A program made the position numbers and the translations under genes. Below, piece after piece: positions 1 to 7,403 of a stretch of DNA of 43,785 bases. Source of the DNA: CAZOBJ01 sp964577825 (GTDB lineage Bacteria > Planctomycetota > SZUA-567 > JAFGNG01). The notes under the pieces were generated by a model. That model was given only the letters and a program-made list of their open reading frames with translations, was not told where the DNA came from and made no database searches. Location: assembly GCA_964577825.1 (NCBI GenBank), contig CAZOBJ010000019.1, forward strand, positions 1 to 43,785. The letters run 5' to 3'. The first letter of the stretch is position 1. The number at the start of each line of letters is the position of its first letter.

Positions 1-1
1 G

Positions 2-511
2 AACGAGCCCCAGGTGGCCGACGCGGTCTGGCACGCGGACCAGGGCGAGGGCCGGCTCTTCTGCCAGACCCTGTATCCACGAGATGCGGTGCCCGAGAAG
101 GTCGGCGGTCCGGGCAAGGAGTTCTGGGTCGATGGAAAGAACTATGCCATTGCCGACGACTGGAAGTATTGGAGCAACGTCCCCGGTCACACGCCGGGCG
201 AGGTGCCGGATACCATGGGCCGATGGCGCATGGAGGTGAAGCCGGGCGAGGCACGCACGCAGGACTGGTTCCTGCACGTGCTGCAGGCCTCGAGCCAGGA
301 CGTGGAGAGCATGGTCCAGAGTGAGCTCCTGGAACGCGACGACCAGCTAGGGGTGACGTTCACGCGCGGCGGGCGCACATATACCGTGACGTTCAACCGG
401 TCCGGCGAGGTAGGCGGGCACATCCGCATCGAGGAGGGCGGGACGGTGTTGATCGATCGTCCGCTGACCCAGGAGATTATGCAGCAGCACGGCCTGGCGC
501 TGACCGAATAG
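2..511 (+). CDS. C-terminal part of a heparinase II/III-like protein (5' truncated by window)
   Basis: An open frame enters from the left edge and stops at 509-511, leaving about 169 residues. The visible part reads like the C-terminal beta-sandwich of heparinase II/III-type polysaccharide lyases: it has the pattern GRWRMEVKPGE followed by DWFLHVLQ, then strands ending in VLIDRPL. Full-length relatives have an alpha/alpha toroid N-terminal domain carrying the catalytic residues, which lies outside this window, so activity cannot be judged. The GTG at position 14 is internal and is not proposed as the start. The neighbours downstream do not overlap it (192 nt gap). Family assignment is from pattern memory of this C-terminal region and is moderate; another secreted beta-rich polysaccharide lyase is possible. 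Confidence 0.6.
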   Translation, partial: NEPQVADAVWHADQGEGRLFCQTLYPRDAVPEKVGGPGKEFWVDGKNYAIADDWKYWSNVPGHTPGEVPDTMGRWRMEVKPGEARTQDWFLHVLQASSQDVESMVQSELLERDDQLGVTFTRGGRTYTVTFNRSGEVGGHIRIEEGGTVLIDRPLTQEIMQQHGLALTE

Positions 512-703
512 GCGCGACAAGGGAGAGATGCGCTCTCGGTATGGCGCCCTCACATGGGACGAAGATGGAAGAGCTTGTTGAAGTTCCCGGACAAATCCCT
601 AGCAGAGTAGCCAAAGGAAGTCTCAGGGAGATGTCGGTGTGCGATACACATCCGGCTGTCCGGAGAAGCATCGCCCGCGTGTTTGGGGGCAGGAGGTAAG
701 GGG

Positions 704-2323
704 ATGACGTCTTTTCCGCATCTCCCAAGAAAGACCCAGATCAGGTACAAGATGGACGTAAGGCGATACGTCTATATCCCGACACGAACTGGCGCCAGCA
801 TGGCGTGTGACATCTACCGGCCTTGCATCAAAGGACGCTTCCCCTGCCTCTGTATGCAGACGCCGTATAACAAGAACAATTTCGATGTCGCTGAAGCTCG
901 GCGGTATGTACACGCCGGCTATGTCCTGTGCGCGGTGGATATCCGGGGTACCGGCGGGTCTGAAGGAGAGTTCACCTATCATAATGTCGCGGACGGCAAG
1001 TTCGATGGGGCGGATATCGTGGAATGGCTTGCGGAACAAGAGTTCTCCGACGGGAGGATCGGTACGTTCGGGGGGTCTGCGGCTGGGGTGTCGCAACTCG
1101 TCACGGCAGAGGGGAAGCCGGAACATCTGGAGGCGGTGTTCATTGCGTCCGCTCCATCCAACTACTATCACGATCGATGGTTTCCCGGCGGCATTTTGAA
1201 TATCCAACAGGTCGTCCGTTGGCAGGAACACATGACCGGCTTCATCTCGCCCGACATCGCCGTACAGAACGTCTCGGCGAAGGAAGGTTCGATCGAAGCG
1301 GAGGGGATACGCATCCGCGGCGGGGTGCGTCAGTGGCGACTGAATCGGCGCTATGAGCGTTCGCAAGAGGGAACCTGGACCGCCCTGCAGTCCAAGTATC
1401 TGGAGCTCTGCAACACACCGGAATACGGACCGATCTGGGAGAGCTTCAATCATGAGCCCTTCCTTTCGGAATGCGAGGTCCCTGTATACTACGCAGGAGT
1501 ATGGTTCGACCACTTTCTCAGAGGGACGTGTGAATCCTATCTAGCGCACAAGGGGCCGAAGAAGCTGATTGTTCTGCCGGGCGTTCAGCGCACGCACGGG
1601 GAACAGGAAAACGTCGATCTCATGGAGCTCCGGCTCAGATGGTTTGACTATTGGCTCAAGGGCATCGACAACGGCATCATGGACGAGCCGCCGGTCAGCC
1701 TATATGTGATGGGAACCGAGGAATGGCATACATTCAATGATTGGCCCGTACCCAACGACAAGATGCAGAGGCTGGTCTGTTCAGAGAGAAACATGCTTAC
1801 GGGGGCGCACGGGGCAAAGCCGGCGAAGTACGTTCTGAGACATGATCCGGAGGGGCCGCTCGCGGGCATGGCAGGTACGGGCATATTCGATATGCGCAGA
1901 TACGAAGAGGATGCGCTCGTCTTCACCACCAGTCCCCTGAAGGAGGATGTCACGATCATCGGTGGTCCGGTATTGCACTTGCGCGTCAGGTGCAGCGGAG
2001 AAGACGGTCACCTGTTCGTGAAGCTGTGTGACGTGTTCCCCGACGGCCGCAGGAGGCAGGTGGCCAACGGCAGATTGCGGCTTGCGCACAGGAAGGGGCA
2101 CGACCGGCCCTGCCCGATGCAGCCTGGAAAGCTCGAAGGCCTCGATATAGAGCTGTGGCCTGTGGCGAATGTGTTCCGAAAGGGCCACAGCATCCGGATC
2201 GTGCTGGCGTGTTCAGAAGCCCCCCAGGCCAGGGTGTTTCCCGATCCGTTCGAACTCGAGATCGTCTCAGAAGAAGGAGCTTTGAGTACGCTCGAACTGC
2301 CTCTGGCAAAGACGCCGCGATGA
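704..2323 (+). CDS. CocE/NonD family serine hydrolase (X-Pro dipeptidyl-peptidase-like)
   Basis: The 539-residue protein has the two-part layout of the CocE/NonD family: an alpha/beta-hydrolase domain with a helical cap, then a C-terminal jelly-roll domain (about residues 390-539). A catalytic triad can be placed: Ser125 in GTFGGSAAG, Asp269 in AGVWFDHF and His298 in RTHGEQE, with spacing close to cocaine esterase. The oxyanion and strand region ICRP-like YDIYRP and DIRGTGGSEG are also typical of the family. The family hydrolyses acyl esters or amides (X-Pro dipeptides, glutaryl-7-ACA, cocaine); the substrate here is unknown. I chose ATG 704 because AGGAGGT at 691-697 precedes it; a TTG 21 nt upstream has no such site. 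No signal peptide is evident. Confidence 0.85.
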   Translation: MTSFPHLPRKTQIRYKMDVRRYVYIPTRTGASMACDIYRPCIKGRFPCLCMQTPYNKNNFDVAEARRYVHAGYVLCAVDIRGTGGSEGEFTYHNVADGKFDGADIVEWLAEQEFSDGRIGTFGGSAAGVSQLVTAEGKPEHLEAVFIASAPSNYYHDRWFPGGILNIQQVVRWQEHMTGFISPDIAVQNVSAKEGSIEAEGIRIRGGVRQWRLNRRYERSQEGTWTALQSKYLELCNTPEYGPIWESFNHEPFLSECEVPVYYAGVWFDHFLRGTCESYLAHKGPKKLIVLPGVQRTHGEQENVDLMELRLRWFDYWLKGIDNGIMDEPPVSLYVMGTEEWHTFNDWPVPNDKMQRLVCSERNMLTGAHGAKPAKYVLRHDPEGPLAGMAGTGIFDMRRYEEDALVFTTSPLKEDVTIIGGPVLHLRVRCSGEDGHLFVKLCDVFPDGRRRQVANGRLRLAHRKGHDRPCPMQPGKLEGLDIELWPVANVFRKGHSIRIVLACSEAPQARVFPDPFELEIVSEEGALSTLELPLAKTPR

Positions 2324-2740
2324 ACTCTATCGCGCTGAAATCCATGGACGCGAGCCTCAGTTCCGACCGCTATTCTCCTGTTGCGTGCCCAAGACCTGGT
2401 GCGCTGGGCATTTCATGCTTGACGCAGGAGAGGCCGCCCGCTTGGCGGAAGGGCCTGGCCATGGAGCGACCGCACGCCTGATCGGCGGGAGCCCCCCGGC
2501 TGCGTCTCAGTCCTGAATGACAGGTCTCATCCGTGCGACGTGGCCGAGGAGCCGCCTGTCCGGTAGTGTGCTGAAGATCCGGCTGCTTCGCTGTGTCATA
2601 AGCAGAAGAGAGCAAGAGAATTAGGGAAGCAAGATTGCCGCCAGTCCCGGTACGCTGGCACCGAACTTGTTCACGGATGAGGACGTTGACGTCCGTCCAC
2701 CGGACGGTTGGCCGAGTTCGTACGTAGTGGGAGAGCTTTC
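2324..2740. other. Intergenic region without a supported gene
   Basis: About 417 nt between the CocE-like hydrolase and the DUF72 gene. Short open frames occur on both strands but lack ribosome sites and recognisable protein. The only structure I see is a perfect short inverted repeat, CCGTCC-ACC-GGACGG at 2693-2707, lying 33 nt before the TTG start of the next gene. It has no T-tract, so it is not a convincing terminator. I see no tRNA, riboswitch or repeat here. Confidence 0.6.
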
Positions 2741-3478
2741 TTGGCTGGCAGGGCGCGCGTTGGCACCTCCGGGTGGGTGTATCCGCACTGGCGCGGGAAG
2801 TTCTACCCCAAGGGTCTCGCGCAGGAGGAGTGGTTCGGGTTCTTCGCCGAGCGCTTCCACACGGTTGAGATCAACAACACATTCTACAATTTGCCGTCGG
2901 AGACCACCTTTCGCCAGTGGCGCGACCAAGCGCCTGCGGGCTTCCTGTATGCGGTCAAGGCGAGCCGATACCTGACGCACATGAAGAAGCTCAAGAAGGC
3001 CGACGGCGCCCTGGATCGATTCCTGGACCGCGCGCGCGAGTTGGGGCCGCGCCTCGGGCCGGTCCTGTTTCATCTCCCTCCGCGGTGGAAGAAGAACCCG
3101 GACCGCCTGGCGTCGTTCGTCGAGCGCCTGCCTGACGGCCCGTTGTACGCATTCGAGTTTCGAGATCCCTCCTGGTATGACGAGGACATCGTGCGCATCC
3201 TACGTGAGCGTGACTGCGCATTCTGTGTGCATGACATGAAGGGCTGCGAGGCGCCCAAGTGGACGGCCGGCGCGTTCGCGTATCTGCGCTTTCACGGACC
3301 GCGTGGGGGATATGGAGGCAAGTATGGGGGCAACCGGCTTCGTCCCTGGGTTCGGTGGATCCGCGAGCGCCTGTCCGAGGGTCGCGATGTGTATGCGTAC
3401 TTCAACAATGACGCCCAGGGCAACGCCATCGAGGATGCGCGCACGTTGCTGGACAAGCTCAGCACCGAGGAGGATTGA
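2741..3478 (+). CDS. DUF72 (YecE-like) domain protein
   Basis: A 245-residue protein with the hallmarks of the DUF72/YecE TIM-barrel family: VGTSGWVYPHWRGKFYP near the N-terminus, F.TVEINNTFYNLP, the strand YAVKASRYLTH, AFEFRDPSW, and the C-terminal DVYAYFNNDAQGNAI. The biochemical function of the family is not established. I place the start at TTG 2741, which has GGGAG at 2729-2733 with good spacing and puts the conserved VGTSGW at residue 7; an in-frame TTG at 2708 would add an 11-residue unconserved extension. The stop lies 1 nt before the ATG of the DNA glycosylase gene (TGACATG arrangement), so the two are probably one transcript. Confidence 0.85.
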   Translation: MAGRARVGTSGWVYPHWRGKFYPKGLAQEEWFGFFAERFHTVEINNTFYNLPSETTFRQWRDQAPAGFLYAVKASRYLTHMKKLKKADGALDRFLDRARELGPRLGPVLFHLPPRWKKNPDRLASFVERLPDGPLYAFEFRDPSWYDEDIVRILRERDCAFCVHDMKGCEAPKWTAGAFAYLRFHGPRGGYGGKYGGNRLRPWVRWIRERLSEGRDVYAYFNNDAQGNAIEDARTLLDKLSTEED

Positions 3479-3479
3479 C

Positions 3480-4274
3480 ATGCCCGAACTGCCCGACGTG
3501 GAGCACTTTCGCAGGTACGTGGCAGCGACGGCCCTGCACAAGCGGGTCCGCAGCGTAGACGTACGCACCACCAAGGTCCTCGGCCGCCTGAGCAAGGCCA
3601 CGCTGCGCGACCGAGTTGCGGGCAACCGGCTGGAGGCCGCGGATCGGTACGCCAAGTACCTGTTCCTGCGCCTGCAGGCCGGCGGGTGGATGGTCTGGCA
3701 CTTCGGCATGTCGGGCGAACCCGCGTACGACAAGGATGAAGGCGATCCGCATCGGCACGACCGGATCATCCTGCACCTGGCCAATGGATACCGGCTTGCC
3801 TATCGGTCGCAGCGCATGATCGGCGAGGTGGGCCTGACCGAGGACAAGCAGGCCTTCATTGAGGACAGGGAACTGGGACCGGACGCCATGGCCGTGCCCG
3901 AAGAACAATTTGTCGAGTTGGCTCGCCAGGCAAAGGGGTCGGTGAAGTCCGCCTTCCTTATGAACCAGAACCGAATTGCGGGGATCGGGAACGTGTACTC
4001 GGACGAGATCCTGTTCCAGGCGCGCATCCATCCCCAGGGCCGAGCGGACCGGCTGGACGCCAAGACCCTGCGCCGCCTGTACCGCACCATGCGGCGCGTG
4101 TTGCAGAGCGCGACCGACCGCCGTGCGGACCCGGACGCCTTTCCTCGGGCCTGGCTCACTCGGCGGCGCGACGAGGGAGCGGAGTGCCCCCGCGGGTGCG
4201 GCCAACTCTCGACCGCCCAAGTGGGCGGGCGCACCACCTACTTCTGCACCAAGTGCCAGCGGAAAGAGGGCTAG
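3480..4274 (+). CDS. mutM: Fpg/Nei-family DNA glycosylase (formamidopyrimidine-DNA glycosylase-like)
   Basis: A 264-residue base-excision repair enzyme of the Fpg/MutM type, expected to remove oxidised purines and cleave AP sites. It begins MPELPDVE, giving the catalytic Pro2 and Glu3; the beta-hairpin lysine is Lys59 in RYAKYLF; the helix-two-turns-helix is seen as NQNRIAGIGNVYSDEI; and a zinc finger closes the protein. The finger is slightly odd: the first pair is spaced C-x3-C (CPRGC) rather than C-x2-C, while the second pair (FCTKC) and the terminal Gln after it are normal. The start is fixed by the need for a proline at position 2; longer in-frame extensions upstream overlap the DUF72 gene. 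Nei-like specificity cannot be excluded. Confidence 0.88.
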   Translation: MPELPDVEHFRRYVAATALHKRVRSVDVRTTKVLGRLSKATLRDRVAGNRLEAADRYAKYLFLRLQAGGWMVWHFGMSGEPAYDKDEGDPHRHDRIILHLANGYRLAYRSQRMIGEVGLTEDKQAFIEDRELGPDAMAVPEEQFVELARQAKGSVKSAFLMNQNRIAGIGNVYSDEILFQARIHPQGRADRLDAKTLRRLYRTMRRVLQSATDRRADPDAFPRAWLTRRRDEGAECPRGCGQLSTAQVGGRTTYFCTKCQRKEG

Positions 4275-4277
4275 CTC

Positions 4278-5504
4278 ATGGAGGACGGCCTGTCTTTCCC
4301 GGAGCTGACCCTGATCGCGAGCATCCTGATCGGCCTGGCGATGTTCGTGAAGAGCGGGCTTCGGTCGCTGGGCCTTCCTCCGCTCGTGGGGTTTCTCGTG
4401 CTGGGGTTCGTGCTGCGGTTGGTGGACGAACAGGCCGGGCTTCTCACGGAAGACGGGGAGGCCGTTTTCCAATTCCTCGGGCAGGTGGGACTGATCTTCC
4501 TATTGTTCCGGGTGGGCCTTGAGAGCGACGTGCGTGGCTTGCTCAAGCACCTGCGTGAGGCCGTCATTGTGGCGTTTTTCAATGTGGCGGCGAGCGGGCT
4601 GGCGGGGTTCGCCGCGGCGTATTGGCTTCTCAATCTGGACCTCATCCAGAGCCTGTTCGCCGGCATCGCGCTCACGGCCACGAGCGTGGGCCTCATCATC
4701 CCGATCTGGCAACAGGCCAAGGCCCTGCGCACGCGCGACGGCGAGGTGCTCCTGGACGTGGCCGAGCTCGACGACATCTCGGGCGTGGTGCTCATGATCC
4801 TGTTGTTCGGGGTCGCGGGTGCGCTGCGGGAGCCCGAGGTCTCCGGTGCGGGATGGGTGCTCTTGCAGGAGGGAAGCTGGACGCTGTGCAAGCTTCTCGT
4901 GTTCGGTGGATTGTGCTTCCTGTTCAGCCAGTACCTGGAGCCCCGGGTCACCGAGTTCGCGCGCCGCACCGAGGACCCGCCCGACCCCATGATTACGCTG
5001 GTGGCCATCGGCATGCTCACGGGCGCAGTGGCCGGGGTCCTGGGCTTTTCGCTGGCGATCGGGGCCTTTTTCGGGGGACTCGTCTTCAGCCGCGATCCGC
5101 AAGCGCGCAAGATCGATGTGCCGTTCAGCGCACTGTACGGACTGTTTGTACCGTGGTTCTTCATTGAGCTGGGCTTTCACGTGGCCCCGCAGAGTCTGAT
5201 GAGCGGCTTGGCGGTGGGCGGCGTGCTGCTCATGGCGGCTGTGATGGGCAAGGTGCTGGGTGGTGGCCTGCCCGCCGTGCCGATGCTGGGCTGGCGCAGC
5301 GCGGGGCTCATCGGTGTGAGCCTGGTGCCGCGGGCCGAGATCTGCATGGTGGTCATGCGCCATGGGCGAGCCCGCGGCGCCTGGGCCGTGCCGGATCGGG
5401 TCTACTCGGGCACGGTCGTCGTGGTGGCGCTCACGTGTATGGTGGTCCCGCTCTTCTTGACCTGGCTGTTGCGCCGGTGGGGACCGCAACGGGACACAGA
5501 ATAG
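4278..5504 (+). CDS. Cation:proton antiporter, CPA2 (Kef/Nap-like) type
   Basis: A 408-residue integral membrane protein with about 11-12 hydrophobic segments and no soluble C-terminal domain. N-terminal PPLVGFLVLGFVLR followed by QVGLIFLLFRVGLE is the typical first-repeat pattern of CPA2 exchangers, and the region LTATSVGLIIPI with LLDVAELDDISGVV carries the acidic residues expected in the ion-binding core (compare the ND or DD motif in this superfamily). A second repeat includes LGFSLAIGAFFGGLVFSR. Such proteins exchange Na+ or K+ for protons across the inner membrane. It lacks the RCK/TrkA_N domain of KefB/C, so gating would need another subunit or none. The start follows the glycosylase stop by 3 nt, which suggests cotranscription. 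Ion specificity is unknown. Confidence 0.87.
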   Translation: MEDGLSFPELTLIASILIGLAMFVKSGLRSLGLPPLVGFLVLGFVLRLVDEQAGLLTEDGEAVFQFLGQVGLIFLLFRVGLESDVRGLLKHLREAVIVAFFNVAASGLAGFAAAYWLLNLDLIQSLFAGIALTATSVGLIIPIWQQAKALRTRDGEVLLDVAELDDISGVVLMILLFGVAGALREPEVSGAGWVLLQEGSWTLCKLLVFGGLCFLFSQYLEPRVTEFARRTEDPPDPMITLVAIGMLTGAVAGVLGFSLAIGAFFGGLVFSRDPQARKIDVPFSALYGLFVPWFFIELGFHVAPQSLMSGLAVGGVLLMAAVMGKVLGGGLPAVPMLGWRSAGLIGVSLVPRAEICMVVMRHGRARGAWAVPDRVYSGTVVVVALTCMVVPLFLTWLLRRWGPQRDTE

Positions 5505-5774
5505 CGAGGCGCCCGCGGTAAAGAGCAACGTGGCACGCCGCTTGTGAGGCTGCAGAATGAGGAGTGTGCAGGGCCCGTATGTGGCCGAGACGCTTCTTGC
5601 GCGGTAAGATGCAAGGCGTGCAGAGGTCTCGGGATGGCGGGAGACGGACCCGATATGACGAGAGAGGGCACTCGGCGATCGAATGCCAAGGAGGAATGAG
5701 GAAGAGGGTCGGCACCCTCGCGTAGATGGGTGGGCGGAACTGCCTATGGGCGTGTCGTATGGGGAGGAGATGCC

Positions 5775-6221
5775 ATGTTGGAGGTCACAAGCTCTGCCTT
5801 CGAGCCAGGCGGCAAGATCCCGGAGAAGTACACCAGGGAGGGAGGCGACGTGTCTCCACCGCTCGCCTGGAGCGGCGCACCGGAGGAGACCAAGTGCTTC
5901 GTGGTGATCTGCGACGACCCCGACGCGCCAATGGACGAGCCGTTCGTGCACTGGGTCGTGTACGGCATCCCGGGTGACCGACAGGGGCTGCCCGAGGGAA
6001 GCGTGGCCGGCGGCGTCGAAGGGCAGAACTCCTTCGGTCGCGTGGGATACGGCGGCCCCATGCCGCCCAAGGGTCACGGAGTACACCACTATCACTTCCG
6101 CGTGTATGCCGCGAACTGTCCTGTAGACTACCAGCCCGGAGTGAGCAAGCATGAGGTCCTCTCGGGCCTGGAGGGCCGGGTCCTGGATCAGGGCGAGCTC
6201 ATTGGCACGTACGAACGCTGA
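5775..6221 (+). CDS. PEBP family protein (YbhB/YbcL, Raf-kinase-inhibitor-like)
   Basis: A 148-residue cytoplasmic protein of the phosphatidylethanolamine-binding family. The ligand-site signatures are visible: DDPDAP, then HWVVYGIP, and GYGGPMPPKGHGVHHYHF. Length and order match bacterial YbhB/YbcL proteins, whose physiological role remains unclear. ATG 5775 is preferred because GGGGAGGAG at 5761-5769 precedes it at normal spacing; the open frame extends 15 codons upstream without a ribosome site. The 270-nt region before the gene shows no other supported feature. Confidence 0.9.
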   Translation: MLEVTSSAFEPGGKIPEKYTREGGDVSPPLAWSGAPEETKCFVVICDDPDAPMDEPFVHWVVYGIPGDRQGLPEGSVAGGVEGQNSFGRVGYGGPMPPKGHGVHHYHFRVYAANCPVDYQPGVSKHEVLSGLEGRVLDQGELIGTYER

Positions 6222-6388
6222 GGGCCGGGGCGTCTGAACGCGGTGGAGGCTGGGCACGTCCGGCGATTGCCGGGGCCCGGGAAGCGAGGCCCAGCCGTTC
6301 TACTGCGCCCGTATGCCGCGCGTTGCGCACGAGCGGATGAGCCGGGGCTGTTCGCGACGAGTCGGGAAGCGTTTGAGGAGATAGACCC

Positions 6389-7153
6389 ATGGGTCAAGGA
6401 CATCAAGGTCGCCTGGTGATCCTCACCGGCCCCTCGTGCGTAGGCAAGGGGCCGTTGCACAAAGCGCTCGATCGTTTGGAGCCGGACCTGCATGCGCGTC
6501 TGCGTCCTGTGGTCCTGTACAACAGCCGACAGGCGCGGCCGGGCGAGCGCGAGGGGGTGGACTACTACTTCCGTTCCCGTGAGGAGGTTGCTGCGTTGCG
6601 CAATCGAGACCGGTACGTGGTCATGGAGGTGCGCGGCGACCTGCAGGCTCTGGATCTTGAGGAGCTCGAGGGCCACCTCGAAGAGGGAGATGCTTTCTTC
6701 GAAGGCAATCCGTACATCGCCAAGCTCTTGCTCACGCACCGGCGCCTGACCGACGTGGAGCGATTGAGCGTGTTCCTGAGTCCCCTCAGTCGGGTGGAGG
6801 TCGAGTTCCTCAGCGAACGAGACCGGCACGTGCAACTCGGCGAGCTGGTGGCGAATGTGATGCGGCGCAAGTTGCTCCGACGCACCCGCAGGTACAAGGG
6901 CGAGCTGTCGTTGCCCGACCTCGAGGACATCGAGCGTCGCGCTACCACCGCCTACACCGAGCTACAAGAGGCATGGCGCTGCGATCTTGTGATACCGAAC
7001 CACGACGGCGAGGACAGCGAGAACTGGGACGCGTTCTACTATCCCATCGGGGACGCGCGCCGAGCGGTGACGGCGTTCGCGGCGCTGCTGCGCGGCCAAC
7101 GTCCCGAGAACGCGGAGGTATGGCCGCACGATCTCCTGGGCCCTCCCGCGTGA
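6389..7153 (+). CDS. Guanylate-kinase-like P-loop protein with a non-canonical Walker A
   Basis: A 254-residue protein with the guanylate kinase fold order: Walker A-like GPSCVGKGP at residues 14-22, then LYNSRQARPGEREGVDYYF, which matches the GMP-binding segment (TRxxRxGE.dG.dY.F) of GMP kinases. The P-loop ends GKG, so the Ser/Thr that normally coordinates Mg2+ is replaced by glycine. The later lid and C-terminal part (RRKLLRRTRRYKG and a long tail) differ from ordinary Gmk. A conventional gmk is present at 25139-25801, so this one is unlikely to be the housekeeping enzyme. GAGGAG lies about 10 nt before the ATG. It may act on another nucleotide or serve a regulatory role; I cannot say which. 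Confidence 0.7.
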   Translation: MGQGHQGRLVILTGPSCVGKGPLHKALDRLEPDLHARLRPVVLYNSRQARPGEREGVDYYFRSREEVAALRNRDRYVVMEVRGDLQALDLEELEGHLEEGDAFFEGNPYIAKLLLTHRRLTDVERLSVFLSPLSRVEVEFLSERDRHVQLGELVANVMRRKLLRRTRRYKGELSLPDLEDIERRATTAYTELQEAWRCDLVIPNHDGEDSENWDAFYYPIGDARRAVTAFAALLRGQRPENAEVWPHDLLGPPA

Positions 7154-7310
7154 CGGCTCGCCGGAGACTCCGTACAGTCTGCGAGGCGCGCTTCCAGCAA
7201 CGGACACGTGGCCGGAGACCGCTTCAGGCCCTGTCCAGACCTCCTCCATGTTCGACCGTCGCAGCTGACCGAGGCGTTCACTGAACGTGCGCAGTGCGCG
7301 ACGCTGGGGG

Positions 7311-7338
7311 TTGTGGACGAATTTGCGCGCCTTATACT
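7311..7338 (+). promoter_or_regulatory. Candidate sigma70 promoter for the glycosidase locus
   Basis: TTGTGG at 7311-7316 and TATACT at 7333-7338 are separated by 16 nt, and the -10 box lies 65 nt before the ATG at 7404. The surrounding 250-nt region has no coding signal. It fits a promoter for the secreted enzyme and the following GH2 genes, but only by sequence match. Confidence 0.5.
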
Positions 7339-7403
7339 ACCCGTGGCCAGGTAATTCGTTGCCAATGACGGGGGGCTGTAACCGGCCCGAAAGGAGAAGG
7401 ACG

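Noticed and set aside
2693..2707. Perfect hairpin CCGTCC-ACC-GGACGG before the DUF72 gene
   Set aside because: No T-tract and no relation to a known regulatory RNA; the sequence before it shows no operator pattern.
5688..5723. Short frame MRKRVGTLA after an AAGGAGGA site
   Set aside because: Only nine codons and the ribosome site is one base from the ATG; not supported as a gene.
4500..6257. 585-codon minus-strand open frame across the antiporter and PEBP genes
   Set aside because: It runs antisense through two genes with clear family motifs and across the gap between them; composition is Arg/His-rich shadow sequence.
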